Positions 21,601 to 31,500 of a stretch of 64,000 nt of DNA are shown piece by piece. Both the position numbers and the translations under genes were made by a program. Under the pieces are notes generated by a model. It saw only the letters and a program-made list of their open reading frames with translations. It searched no databases and was not told the origin of the DNA. The DNA comes from Strigamia acuminata (taxonomy: Eukaryota; Arthropoda; Chilopoda; Geophilomorpha; Linotaeniidae), in contig OX442320.1 of assembly GCA_949358305.1 (NCBI GenBank), positions 3,488,259-3,552,258 on the forward strand, written 5' to 3'. Position 1 is the first letter of the stretch; each line of letters begins with the position of its first letter.

Positions 21601-24307
21601 GCCAAAAGACATTAATAGACAATTTAAGAAAATGTTCAAAGATAAATTCATTAAATCAACTTTAATTTCAGCCATTTCTCCAACTAAACCAAAGAAAGAA
21701 AAAAGGAAATCTCGTATTCCTCGTCGAATTACGGTGAGCACGACACCATCAACTGCGCCAAATCAAATTGCGCAACCCACACCAACAATTGCACCTCCGA
21801 CAGCGCAACCAACTCAACAAACAACTCCTGTTGCGCAACCAGTAACACAACCTTTAATTTCACCTAATTCTCCATCAGTTCGTGTTTCAGTGCCACTTCG
21901 AGCGCGCAGACAACATTCGTTGATTCCAATATTGACAAAGAAAAGAGGACGACCACGTAAAATTATGATAATTCCAGTGCTCTCCCCTCGCGCCAAACGT
22001 GCTATTGCGACAAGAACTCGAGCTAGATTAAGGGATCCCACTTTAGTTCCGAAAATATCTCCAAAACTACCGAGATATGGAGCTAATATAAAGAAATGGA
22101 CATTTCCTAAGCTGCTAAAAGCACAGAGAGTCGGAAAAGGCAAAAGGACGCTGAAAGCACCTCGTTTAGTGGTTTTACCTATTCCCACAGCCCTTCCTAG
22201 TCCTATTCCTGTTCCCATTCCTACTCCTACGCTCCCTGACCAACCCAATTCTCCAATTTCAAATTCCATTCCCCCAACTCCAACCCTTCCTACTTCACAA
22301 CCAAAAGGAATACCCAGAAAGTCATCTGGAATTCCTTCTCATATTTTACCTCCTCGTAAAAAACCCATTACCACCCCACTTCCTATTTCCAAAATACCAA
22401 CTCCACCAATTCCTAGACCTAAAGGACGACCCCGAAAGTCAGCTGGAATTCCCTCTCATATTTTGCCACCAAGACCAAAACCTACACCAAAATCAACTCC
22501 TATCCGAACTCCCACTTTTCCTACACCTTCTCCCACACAATCCATTCCAATATCGCAATCTCCTATTCCTCCAACCTCTCCTGCGTCTTCGCCGTCAACG
22601 ACAACTGATACAGCACCGACTGTGCCACCAGTGTTTGACCCCGGACCAGGGCCTTCTGGACACCAACTCCCCGATGGATACCCTTCCGAGCCGGACTCCG
22701 ACACGTCGTCATCAGACACAGACAGTTTTAGCCCGATTCGGGATTTTCCTTCGCCGGTGGAATATCCAGTGCCAAGAGGTGGAACGCCTCGAACTCCGAC
22801 AAGGCTACGCCCGAGATCTGAACGAACATTTACAGAATCAGACAGAAGGCTCACTGAAGCGGAGCAACAGGCTGAATTGGAACACGATCCACCTATTGAA
22901 CACCCACCATTTGAAATGCTACCAGATGCCGCTGAAATAATAGCTGCTCAGAGACAAGATCCATGGTCGCGAGAGTTGATATACTACTTAACTGCTCAAA
23001 TGCTGCCGGTCGATCCAGTCGAAGCTGCGCAAGTTCAAAAAGGCGCGCAAAATTTTGGTATGCATAAAGATATGTTGTGTCGTTTTCCACCCGTCCACAT
23101 TAATGAAATACGCAAGAGGCGTCAAATTTATCTCCCCTTGGAATTGCGCGAGCGATATTTCCGCGCAATGCATTACCCTCCTGTAGTGGGACACATGGGA
23201 AGAGAAAAAACCCTCCATCGTTTAAAGACGCGTGTATATTGGCCCAAAATGAGAGAAGATGTCCAAACATGGATCCAGGTTTGCGAGGCTTGTCAACGCG
23301 CGAAACCATTAAATCGCTTGCCTTATGGCAAAATGATAATGTCAAGAGCGCGCCACTTGTTTTCCGCAATATACATTGATTACTATGGCAAGAAACCACG
23401 TTCAGTGGGCGGCCATTGCTACGCCTTTGTAATGGTCGACTCAGCGAGTCGTTGGTTAGACGTAAGACTAACAGAAGATTCGACTATCGCAACTTCAGTG
23501 GCGCAAATTCAGAAATTTACGAAACGCTGGGGTTTCCCCAAAATCATTATAAGCGACAATGCCCCCGCTTTCCGATCACCTGAGTTTCGCAGCCAAATCC
23601 AACAATTAGGCGCAGTAAATCGCTACACTGCAGCGTACCACCCCCAAGGCAATATTGCCGAACGCCTGAACCAATCCTTAAAAAACTGCATTTTAGCTTA
23701 CATAGACGACCACGACAGGTGGGATGTAAATATCGGCTATTTTGTTTTGGCAATCAATTCGGCGTACCAAATTTCATTAAAGTACTCTCCATTTAAGTTA
23801 GTTACAGGCCAAGAAGCCAGATTCCCCTGTGATATTGATAGTGACACAGATGACGGGGAACCTTTACCACCATCTGAGGCTGAAAACTTCCATGAGCAAA
23901 TGCGCACCATGCGAGAAAGGGCGATGAACAATTTGCGCGAATCCCAGATCCGCCACAAAAAATGGTTCGATTTAAAACGTCGCGCTCATGACTTTCGCCC
24001 TGGCGATTGGGTAACGTTGCGCAATCGACAACCCTCTTCCGCCGACAGACAGTTTGCAGCAGGCTTACGCCAGCGGACTGAAGGAGTCTACATCATTCAT
24101 AAATTGGTGGGCCCCAACACTGTCATCTTAATGGACCAAAATGGCCGAAAAACACAACCATACAACGTTGTTGAACTTCGCCATTGGCATTTTGCGCAAG
24201 TTAATTTCCTAACCCTGAAAGATGTCGAAATCATCGACAAGCATGTCGAAAATTATACTGCTGACACACTAGATATTTTTACTGCTTATTTTCTTTCTTT
24301 CAATTAA
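18560..24307 (+). CDS. pol: Pol polyprotein of Gypsy copy B
   Basis: 1915 residues, collinear with Pol of copy A and with the same domain order. Protease DSGAQ, RT FVYIDDVI, RNase H QTDASYSGLG, integrase HHCC and DDE are all present. The AT-hook linker is present with the same two GRPRK cores. It differs from copy A mostly in the Pro-rich linker, which also carries small in-frame indels, while catalytic domains are nearly identical. This suggests selection on the enzymes and looser constraint on linker sequence. The ORF is intact, but its upstream gag is destroyed, so Pol could not be made by the normal frameshift route. The Met used as start is inside the gag overlap and is only formal. Confidence 0.95.
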   Translation: MAPYLSCVLQSFREAGKLRRPEVSATGGARPQVNQPVSTSVKRVESTRRAPPDIILDENISERIIPTTTTPSITPSESKPGISVVSSTPPSSSPIVTNQRKTSVLQPVAFQLASGPVSKSTALQAATAQKQITKNVSKNFKLPIIKTTSSVNSAEAPKEVIAPMKVSFVMLTSEELKESQEPIIEITRADRLRREAPCVKISWANVSFTALLDSGAQTCIMSEELFQQLHEKMGLEFINLHEKVQVASGHVVTASKSVTLALRAPLGVVRFVCLVLPDAKNDLILGRDFNQAVGATIDHGRSQWSLAGSDEIRKFVTYEDAKKSESILVLPMAPEELDKSATPLAKISEIVPNKILKKPAPPSDINCVLLLHQPLKNEVFEYPNDDSQRQVKTIRHRSRTTWSNIWSPKRKETSRASSKVKKTISRKLTISQFRRLRRLRHKLNVIRPIAKQLIAQRAKDINDKKKLINDSRTTAQPTNGENDLNSNIYNVNFLQYQPSENPTDLDWIYHQLWNKLSVTQIKLLIETLQPISQIFREEVGLCNNTEYEVNLKPDFRPIHVPVRPVNPAKKAIIDKYIDKKLQQGIIRRSQSDCAVAPVVVPKKTGEWRTAMDFRPINAQTIPDVYPLPDIDNIFAYLGGAHWFSIIDGREAFHQIGVRKGDERFLAFITHRGLFEYVRMPFGPINGPATLQRAMNKTLAKYLYKFVFVYIDDVIIFSKTFEEHVQHLRLVLEELFNAGFTMNANKTELCQQRLEVLGHIVESGQISPNPKKVSAIQNYPAPTNLRELQRFKGMVGYYQSFIANFSKTSEVFRPLLKKDAVWHWNEAQQEAFDYLKDQIATPTLKRRFPSWKKPFILQTDASYSGLGSALMQLNDAGERIPIAFASRALNSAEKNYNVTEIECLAAVWAVKRFRAYLEMMPFYLESDHRSLKWLFQQREPTGRLARWVLSLSEYKFTFLHCSGCKNRVADALSRAPVDPPEHDEEDDSPLVDEACYTAYFDDCNQWPALSIITELPKDINRQFKKMFKDKFIKSTLISAISPTKPKKEKRKSRIPRRITVSTTPSTAPNQIAQPTPTIAPPTAQPTQQTTPVAQPVTQPLISPNSPSVRVSVPLRARRQHSLIPILTKKRGRPRKIMIIPVLSPRAKRAIATRTRARLRDPTLVPKISPKLPRYGANIKKWTFPKLLKAQRVGKGKRTLKAPRLVVLPIPTALPSPIPVPIPTPTLPDQPNSPISNSIPPTPTLPTSQPKGIPRKSSGIPSHILPPRKKPITTPLPISKIPTPPIPRPKGRPRKSAGIPSHILPPRPKPTPKSTPIRTPTFPTPSPTQSIPISQSPIPPTSPASSPSTTTDTAPTVPPVFDPGPGPSGHQLPDGYPSEPDSDTSSSDTDSFSPIRDFPSPVEYPVPRGGTPRTPTRLRPRSERTFTESDRRLTEAEQQAELEHDPPIEHPPFEMLPDAAEIIAAQRQDPWSRELIYYLTAQMLPVDPVEAAQVQKGAQNFGMHKDMLCRFPPVHINEIRKRRQIYLPLELRERYFRAMHYPPVVGHMGREKTLHRLKTRVYWPKMREDVQTWIQVCEACQRAKPLNRLPYGKMIMSRARHLFSAIYIDYYGKKPRSVGGHCYAFVMVDSASRWLDVRLTEDSTIATSVAQIQKFTKRWGFPKIIISDNAPAFRSPEFRSQIQQLGAVNRYTAAYHPQGNIAERLNQSLKNCILAYIDDHDRWDVNIGYFVLAINSAYQISLKYSPFKLVTGQEARFPCDIDSDTDDGEPLPPSEAENFHEQMRTMRERAMNNLRESQIRHKKWFDLKRRAHDFRPGDWVTLRNRQPSSADRQFAAGLRQRTEGVYIIHKLVGPNTVILMDQNGRKTQPYNVVELRHWHFAQVNFLTLKDVEIIDKHVENYTADTLDIFTAYFLSFN

Positions 24308-25034
24308 TTTTTCTATTTATTTTTCAAAAAAAAAAAAAGAAAAACAAAAAAAAAAATCCGAAGTAATCCGGTGTAATTTCATCGTTACTTTAAGAAAAAA
24401 AATTTCATTTATGTTTTATGTTTCTTTATTCTTAAATATTTTATGTTTTACGTTATTCGTTTTACGTTTCTTATTTGTTTATTTCAAAATTGACTAAGTC
24501 CATTTCCAGTGAGGACAAAATTGCCCACTAGAGTGTGACACTTTTAATTGCATTTTCAAAACACCACGTGTTTAGATTATTTATTTTCCCAATTTATTAT
24601 TTCCACCTAGTTATATGTACCTATGTGTGTTTAGATTTGCATATGCTAAACTTTCTCATTGAAGATCAATGTTAAAATTGACTATTTCTTCTAGAACATT
24701 CATTTACGATCTTTCGTTAACTTCCAATTCTTCACACTAGAGTTCGTCGTTCTATTGAAACAGTTACGACTATAGTCTCTAACACCCACACTTTATACCC
24801 ATGTGCTTTTATGACACCTGTGTGAGAAAGTTCTCGAAGCGTTCGACACTTGTGCACTTTTCTTCTTTGGATTAACATCATGTGTTGAATTTCGTGTGTT
24901 ATGTTTTGTGCGCGTTCATTAGTTGCGCAATTCTAATTGTAAGTAACGTTTGTGATATGTTCATTGTTTCAATTTGTGTATATAACCCCAATGCTTGAAA
25001 TCAATTAGGCACAATTACATCTCGTTGAGACAAC
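24308..25034 (+). other. pol-ORF3 spacer of Gypsy copy B, with A-rich tract and TATA-like box
   Basis: 727 bp without an ORF. An A-rich tract (24326-24356) follows the pol stop within 20 bp. TATATAA at 24979-24985 lies 50 bp before the ORF3 ATG. A possible splice acceptor (aatcaattag) lies between the TATA-like box and the ATG. Either could explain ORF3 expression, and the sequence does not decide between them. Confidence 0.75.
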
Positions 25035-25714
25035 ATGGCCGACAAGCATGTGTGTCGTTGCAAAGAGGATTTTCCGGGCGAACCCTACCCGAAGAACTTT
25101 GCCGAACCGCCGCTCCACGCAGTCGGGCCGCCCAAATTTCCGTGCTGGCATCCAAACGACCCCCGTGAACACAGTTTTCCAAACTTTGAGATATGCCCGG
25201 TTTGTTCCGGATACGGGTACAAATTGGTTGTTTCAGGCGTGGATAAGACTTGCCGAGCGTGTGACGGGCGGGGTGATCTTCGACGCGGATTTCATCGTGT
25301 GTGGATGCGCCAGATTTATGGCTGGTGCCTGTTTCGTCGTGTGCAGGACAAAGTATATTTGATCGGAGTAGAGTTTCCACAATTTCGGCCACCAAACGGT
25401 ACACCAGCCATGGTGCAAAGATTCCGCGCCGGCCATTTTAAATATTGGCATCGACTCCAGCGAGAGGCAAGGCAGGCGAGAATCGTGCCTAGGAGTTGGA
25501 TTTACCCGACAGCTGAATTAATGCGCGTTACATTTGCGCAAGTGCCGAATTTGCTCGCCGACGAAATCGCCGGTTTGGACCCGATGGACCAGGAGCAGCG
25601 GGAAGTTGACGAGGCACAACCGACGTTGCCCCAATTCTTCCACAGTTTCCCTGGGACCGATGCGAGTCTTCAAGAGCAGATCAGCATTGCATTGGAGTCG
25701 CTGGGAGACCTCGC
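25035..25714 (+). pseudogene. ORF3 of Gypsy copy B, N-terminal part, cut by Copia-1
   Basis: The first 225 codons from ATG at 25035. They include Cys7, Cys9 and two CxxCxGxG motifs (Cys54/57 and Cys73/76), spaced as a half DnaJ cysteine-rich domain. A conserved basic and aromatic segment follows (about residues 83-150), with no family that I recognise. The break is exactly at the CTCGC target duplication of Copia-1 (25710-25714), and readthrough stops at once in the LTR (25724-25726). The open frame continues at 33076. Confidence 0.88.
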
Positions 25715-26258
25715 TGAACGTTAGTAGCAGAGGCGAGCGGCGCAAATTCGGTATAAACCGAGTGTGTGGAAGCGAAAATGGCGGCGTCGTGTCTCTGACA
25801 CGAACGTAAAAGCGACGTGACCGATTCCAAACAAAGCGCGCGGCAAAATGCCGCTTATCTGCGCTTAAATAGCACAGAAGGTGCTGTAAAACAATACTAA
25901 AGACTCTAAAATAATAGGCATTTAATATAAACAAGAAAAAGCTTACATATGGGATCCTTTTCAAAGGGAAAATCAATAGGAGAGCACACATCGCTGTGCG
26001 CGGCCATCTTGGATGGGAAAAAAACATAAGCAACGACACCTTGTGTCGGAATTATGCATTACATAAAAATAAAACATGTGATAACATAAAAATATAGCTA
26101 GGGAATGCATGATGCTTCATGCCTAAATGCATAAAGCAAACATAATACCAAAGTAAATAAACATGTGAATTAATACATCGAGATAATTAAACTAAACAAT
26201 CAAAATGTGATTCTATATCACATCGACATAAAACATTTGGGTTTCTCAAAAACCAACA
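25715..26258 (-). repeat. 3' LTR of Copia-1 (544 bp)
   Basis: In element sense it starts TGTTGG and ends GTTCA. I found no difference from the copy at 32532-33075 on reading both. Related solo LTRs are at 39334-39902, 43050-43586 and 45063-45546. Confidence 0.97.
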
Positions 26259-26478
26259 ATTCCCCCTTTCGATGGAAATAGAATCGGGGAAATCATGAAC
26301 AGATACTGGAATTACAGTGTATATCGGATAAAATAAACAGAAATAATAAAGTCGAATCATCGAGCCGGGTACTATAATTGAAGAACGCTACATAAGCCCG
26401 AATATTCCCACTGGAACTCGATGATCCTCACAATTGGGAATAAGAAATAAAGAAAGTCACAATAAAGTCACGGTGAAA
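26259..26478 (-). other. 3' untranslated region and polypurine tract of Copia-1
   Basis: 220 bp after the stop codon. The minus strand reads GAAAGGGGGAA opposite 26260-26270, directly before the LTR, as expected for the plus-strand primer. Nothing else is recognised. Confidence 0.7.
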
Positions 26479-29400
26479 TCAGTGCCGGAAGATCTTGTCG
26501 ATTAAGGACTTCAAACGTTCGGAACCGAGCCATTTGGTGAAAATGTCCGCAATGTTCTGTTCACCGGATACTTTATGAAGGTCGAAACATCCCGCCTTAT
26601 ACCACTCTCGCAGCCAATGATATTTGACGCGGATATGTTTGGTCTTGGAATTTTCCACGTCATTTTCAGTAAACTGGATAGCCGAGAGAGCGTCGGAATA
26701 AATCATTGGTCGGGATTGTCGGTTGAGAACTGGAAATTCGGAGTAAATGTGGTCGAGCCAGAAGGATTCTTTAACACATTCCACTAGAGAGAGAAATTCC
26801 GCCTCCATAGTAGAACATGCGACCGTTGACTGTTTTCGGCACGACCAGCCAATAGGCACATTTCCGATAAAGTTGATATAGCCACCGAAACTCAAAGACG
26901 TTGCTTGATCGCTTGCCCACGACGCATCCGTAAAAGCCCACAGTTGACTTGAATTGCAGTTGGAAAGTTCGATTCGATAGTCGACGGTGTTAGCCACGTA
27001 CTGGAGAACTTGTGTGAGGGCTCGGATGTGCGTTTTGTCGTAACATGTATTGAACTGGCTCAGCGAAATAACCGAAAATAAGATATCGGGGCGTGTTCTC
27101 GATGCGAGGAATAGAAGCGAACCGATTAGGGATCGGTAAGGAAAATCCGGTAGATTCTCGGTTGACCCCTTCACGAGTGTCGTCCCAGGTGTGACGGGAA
27201 CTTTTACGAGACGGTTGATGGAAACTTCGAACTTCTTAACGAGCTTTGTGATGTAGCCACGCTGTGTGATGAAAGTTCGGCCGGCATCGCGAATGAATTC
27301 GACTCCCAATAATCTCGTGATGGGACCAAGATTAACGATGTCGAATTTGGACGAAATAAGTCGGATAATCCGGGTCAACACGGTGTCGGAAGCGTAAAAG
27401 AGAACGATGTCGTCCACGTAAACTAACATGACGGCGCAATTGCCGTAAATGTACACACAATTGCACGCGGGCATCTTCCGAAAACCGAGGGCTCGAAGCG
27501 TTCCATCCAACTTTTCGTACCACTCCCTCCCTGATTGGTGAAGTCCGTAGAGGGATTTAACAAGCAGCCAGACGTTTCCGGGATTCGAACAAGTTGCACC
27601 TGCGGGGATGCGCATGTACACCTTGTGCTTCAGGTCCCCATACAGGTATGCACTTTTGACGTCGAGGTGAGCATCCTTCCATCCTCTGAGGACGACCAGA
27701 AGACAGAAGAATAGCCGGATTAAAACAAAGTTCACGACTGGGCTAAAGACCTCGTCGTAATCTACCCCGATGGTTTGGCGGAAGCCTTGCGCGACAAGCC
27801 GGGCACGATAACGAGTTATTTCGCCGCTTAGATCCGTTTTCAGCTTGAAGATCCATTTACAGCCTAAGACTGTAGTGTTGGGCGGCCTCGGAACTTCTTG
27901 ATAAATCTGCCTCTCTTTGAAAATGTCCAATTCTTCATGAACGGCTTCGCGCCATTTCGGGGCATCTGGGAATGTCGGTATATCAGAATAGGATGATGGC
28001 TCCGTGCGGCAAAGATGAGCTGCATGACGGGCCGGAGGAATCAACGGTAACGAATGTTCCATAACGCCGAAGAAGAATAATTCAGGATCATAAGGGAGAT
28101 CGTTCACGGTACAGTATGCCTGAATTTCGTTACGTGATCGAAGTCGCAGGCCAGGTTGCGGAAAATAATAGACATCCGCATCAATCGATCCTGGTCGCTG
28201 ATCTTTCCTTAAATGTTCTTCACGAACCCATCTACTAAAGACTGTATCTCCACCCATATAGCGCCACATGAAAGAGGTTTTGTTCCCTTGAGCCGGAACC
28301 GACGTTGAACCAGTTGGCAATGGTGACATTGCTCCTTGATCAAATACGGGCACCGTGTGCTGATGGACGCTTCCACCTTGTCTCCGACGTAATGTAATGA
28401 AGCGATTCGGTGAGCCAGGTGGTGAAATTTCAGGAGAACTGGCAGGAACAGAGGAAATATTTGGGGAGTCAAATTGTTGTGATACGGCTGCGAACGATTG
28501 AATAGCATCATCATCGAGTTGATCGATGTCCTCGTCAGTGTCCTGTTCTTCTTGAAAAAAAATTGGGTACGTTGCTGAATGGCCCAATGTTGCAGAACCT
28601 GGCAATGCTAGTGCACATGCCTCTAGTAATTGACGTTCGGGAGTCCCAAGTGGCGAAAGATGTACTAGTGGGATAGAAATTGATCTACAAACATTTCCAT
28701 CTCCATTCTCATCATCATCATCATCGTCGTTATTATCATCGTCCGATGCATTCGATGAGTCTTCATCAGAATCATTCTTGGGCCAGTCCAGATATTGGAC
28801 ACTGTCGTCAAAAGTGACTCGAGGTTGTTGACCAACATCGGGTTCCTCGAAAATAGGGAAACGATTGCCATTCTGGCTCCTTAATGTCTTTTTGTAAGAC
28901 TGGTGCTCATCAATGCGTACGTGAATTGATTCCGTTACGCTATTGTCCACAGGGTTCCAGACACGGTAACCACGTGTACCAGTGGCGTAACCCACGAGAA
29001 ATCCCTCCCAGGCTCTTGGGTCGAGTTTCCTGCGTCCCGGTGCAGTGAAGTGCACCCAGCACTTAGATCCAATTTTTCTCAGATGACGCAAGGAGAGGGC
29101 ACGCTGTCGCCAAAGAATATATGGCACTTGATTATTCAGACGGGAATGTGGACTTCGATTTTTGATATAGGCAAAGTTGACAGCGATCTCTGCCCATAGA
29201 GCGGCTGGAAGTTTTGTCTCTTCTTGTACAGCCCTAATGTGGTCAGCCATTGTCCGGTTGATTCTCTCAGCTGTACCATTCATCTGGGGGCTCGAAGGAT
29301 TTGTTCGCTGACCCTGGATCCCTTTGTCCTTTAAATATTGTTGAAATTCGTTCGATAAGAATTCGCCGCCTCTATCCGTGCGTATGGCCTTGACACGTGT

Positions 29401-31500
29401 GTTGGCGACACGCTCAACTCTGGCGACGATTTCTTTGAAGCACGAGAAGACTTGAGATTTTTGTGCTAAGGGGGTGATCCAGGTATATCTGGTTGCATCG
29501 TCAATGACGGTGAGAACAAAACGAGCGCCACCAAATGAAGGAACCGGATACGGCCCCCAGACATCCATGTGTAAGAGGTCAAGGGGCTTGCTGGTGGAAG
29601 GATGAGGATCCGGCTTATGGGAAGCCCTGGTGGACTTCGCAATACGGCAGTCATTGCACGCTAATTCCTGCGACACTTCCGCCGGTTCAAGTCCGTAAAC
29701 ATGGTCATTATTGGCTAATAACCGCATCGCGTTAGTATGGAGATGTCCAAGGCGACTATGCCATAAACCGGTTGCATCCTTGACAGAAGCGGGATTGGCA
29801 TGGACTTTCTTTGGTAATTGGGCAGGATTAGCAATAATCTTCTTTTGTGATGGAGAAGAGTTGCTAGCGGATTGGACAACAGGAGGAGGTGTAATAGGCA
29901 AAGGACTACTTGGGATGTATTGGATGACATCAGCATAGGATGGGGTTGGAGAGTTATTGAGGACAGGCAAGGATTGTGGGACTGGATTGGTGGCAACCGG
30001 AATTAACGTCGGAGCCTCCGTCGCAGGTAATGGTGGCATTTGAATCCTAAAATCCGTAATGTACTGTTGCTGTGACTTCTGTTTCTTCGGCTTCGGAATT
30101 TTCACGAAGTCCTCTTCCGTCGTGACAAAAGTTTGTACGGGGGATTGTGGAATAATCGGTGAAGTCATAGTAGCAACTGTCGGATTAGTGCACAACCCGT
30201 CCACATAGTAAAGTCCTCCTTTTTCTTTCGCTCTCAAAATAGCATCCGTAATGTTCGTTTGATAGACATGTATTTCGCCATTGAAGACATGGATATGATG
30301 TCGAGTCTTATCAATTCTCGATACTGAGATAAGGTTGGCCTCAAAATTGGGCGCATAGAGTACATTAGTCAATGTCACGTCACAATGAACACCGTCCATA
30401 CGTGTTTGTAATGGAATAGTTCCTTTACCGGTCACTTGTGATTTTCCTTGACCAAGTTCTATATCAAATGGGACGATGTTTGTAAATTCAGAAAACCACG
30501 ATCGCACATGGGAGACATGATCTGTGGCACCGCAATCTAGTATCCATTCGTTGGATTGCATCAGGTGAGCCACTGGACGTTCAACCATTTGCGGTGCACT
30601 GGCGAAAAATACAGCCTTGCGGACTGGATGAGAACTTCCTCTCGGGCGATTGTCCTCGGGTTGTTGGGCCGAGTTCTTGCCACGTTTCTTGCTTTTGCTG
30701 CGAGAACGTTGAAACGAAGCTGCCGGCGGCTGATTTCGATCATCACGTTTAGGATATGGGCACTTGTTAGCGTAGTGGCCCATCTCTTGACAGTTGAAGC
30801 ATCTGACTTGCGATAACGGACGACGTGGACGTGACCCTTGACGAGATTGCTGTTGACTCTGGGCAGATGCGTGAGCCGATGATGAAACATTATGTAGACC
30901 CACTGATTTAAGGCGAAGGTATTCGGAAACTAACTGTTCGGACACTTTCGTCGGCGTAAAGTTGGCTTCAGGCCAGTTATAGATGGCAAATGTGGCCTGA
31001 GCATACTCCGGAGGCAGTCGATTCAAGTATTGGTAAGCATGATGCTTATCCGATACTTCCTCTTTCATGTCCCTGAGTTGGCGTACGTGGAGATCGACAC
31101 GACTGACAAAATCGACCATGTCTTCATTTGGCTGAAGGTGTAGGCCTAAAAATTGCCATCTCATGGCTGCTTGACGAGCCAGGGAACTAGGAGCGAAAAT
31201 CTTGGTGAGGATGTCCCACGCCTGTTTCGGAGTGTTGGCATTGTCCAACGTCGAGCGTTTTGCCTCGCTCACATGACAATATATGTGCCCTAAAGCCTTA
31301 TCCTTCTTCATCATGTACTTTTCCGTCTCTTTCGGGGTTAATGTCAACAAATACTCGGCTTCCTTTTCTTCCGTTACATGCCTCCAAAGCCCTTCGGACT
31401 TTAGAAGCATGCACATCGCACGACGCCATGATTCATAATTGTTTATGCCCAACATCGGGCATTTTCCAACCGTTGGCTCCACGTAAGGTGATTTCTGCAT
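26479..31500 (-). CDS. Copia-1 Gag-Pol polyprotein
   Basis: About 1673 residues if translation starts at the Met at 31500 (MQKSPYVEP). I prefer it to the first in-frame Met at 31545 because the Copia-3 homologue begins at the same place (MQKLSDP). Approximate residues below count from 31545. UBN2-type gag is followed by a CCHC knuckle (CFNCQEMGHYANKC) near 250. Protease WILDCGATDH near 338 has Cys in place of the usual Ser/Thr. Integrase HHCC (WHSRLGHLH...CNDCRIAK) is at 600-632 and its DDE residues at HMDVWGP (658), RTDRGGEF (723) and GTAERINRT (758). A variable linker with an acidic Asp run precedes RT, which starts near 1198 and has MLVYVDDIV near 1378. RNase H (FTDASWASD near 1538, STMEAEF near 1580) ends in NIADIFTKWL. 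No frameshift or stop interrupts it. Confidence 0.96.
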   Translation of the reverse strand: MQKSPYVEPTVGKCPMLGINNYESWRRAMCMLLKSEGLWRHVTEEKEAEYLLTLTPKETEKYMMKKDKALGHIYCHVSEAKRSTLDNANTPKQAWDILTKIFAPSSLARQAAMRWQFLGLHLQPNEDMVDFVSRVDLHVRQLRDMKEEVSDKHHAYQYLNRLPPEYAQATFAIYNWPEANFTPTKVSEQLVSEYLRLKSVGLHNVSSSAHASAQSQQQSRQGSRPRRPLSQVRCFNCQEMGHYANKCPYPKRDDRNQPPAASFQRSRSKSKKRGKNSAQQPEDNRPRGSSHPVRKAVFFASAPQMVERPVAHLMQSNEWILDCGATDHVSHVRSWFSEFTNIVPFDIELGQGKSQVTGKGTIPLQTRMDGVHCDVTLTNVLYAPNFEANLISVSRIDKTRHHIHVFNGEIHVYQTNITDAILRAKEKGGLYYVDGLCTNPTVATMTSPIIPQSPVQTFVTTEEDFVKIPKPKKQKSQQQYITDFRIQMPPLPATEAPTLIPVATNPVPQSLPVLNNSPTPSYADVIQYIPSSPLPITPPPVVQSASNSSPSQKKIIANPAQLPKKVHANPASVKDATGLWHSRLGHLHTNAMRLLANNDHVYGLEPAEVSQELACNDCRIAKSTRASHKPDPHPSTSKPLDLLHMDVWGPYPVPSFGGARFVLTVIDDATRYTWITPLAQKSQVFSCFKEIVARVERVANTRVKAIRTDRGGEFLSNEFQQYLKDKGIQGQRTNPSSPQMNGTAERINRTMADHIRAVQEETKLPAALWAEIAVNFAYIKNRSPHSRLNNQVPYILWRQRALSLRHLRKIGSKCWVHFTAPGRRKLDPRAWEGFLVGYATGTRGYRVWNPVDNSVTESIHVRIDEHQSYKKTLRSQNGNRFPIFEEPDVGQQPRVTFDDSVQYLDWPKNDSDEDSSNASDDDNNDDDDDDENGDGNVCRSISIPLVHLSPLGTPERQLLEACALALPGSATLGHSATYPIFFQEEQDTDEDIDQLDDDAIQSFAAVSQQFDSPNISSVPASSPEISPPGSPNRFITLRRRQGGSVHQHTVPVFDQGAMSPLPTGSTSVPAQGNKTSFMWRYMGGDTVFSRWVREEHLRKDQRPGSIDADVYYFPQPGLRLRSRNEIQAYCTVNDLPYDPELFFFGVMEHSLPLIPPARHAAHLCRTEPSSYSDIPTFPDAPKWREAVHEELDIFKERQIYQEVPRPPNTTVLGCKWIFKLKTDLSGEITRYRARLVAQGFRQTIGVDYDEVFSPVVNFVLIRLFFCLLVVLRGWKDAHLDVKSAYLYGDLKHKVYMRIPAGATCSNPGNVWLLVKSLYGLHQSGREWYEKLDGTLRALGFRKMPACNCVYIYGNCAVMLVYVDDIVLFYASDTVLTRIIRLISSKFDIVNLGPITRLLGVEFIRDAGRTFITQRGYITKLVKKFEVSINRLVKVPVTPGTTLVKGSTENLPDFPYRSLIGSLLFLASRTRPDILFSVISLSQFNTCYDKTHIRALTQVLQYVANTVDYRIELSNCNSSQLWAFTDASWASDQATSLSFGGYINFIGNVPIGWSCRKQSTVACSTMEAEFLSLVECVKESFWLDHIYSEFPVLNRQSRPMIYSDALSAIQFTENDVENSKTKHIRVKYHWLREWYKAGCFDLHKVSGEQNIADIFTKWLGSERLKSLIDKIFRH

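Noticed and set aside
25035-25724. A complete 229-residue zinc-finger protein gene
   Set aside because: The last codons and the stop belong to the Copia-1 LTR. The true frame continues at 33076.
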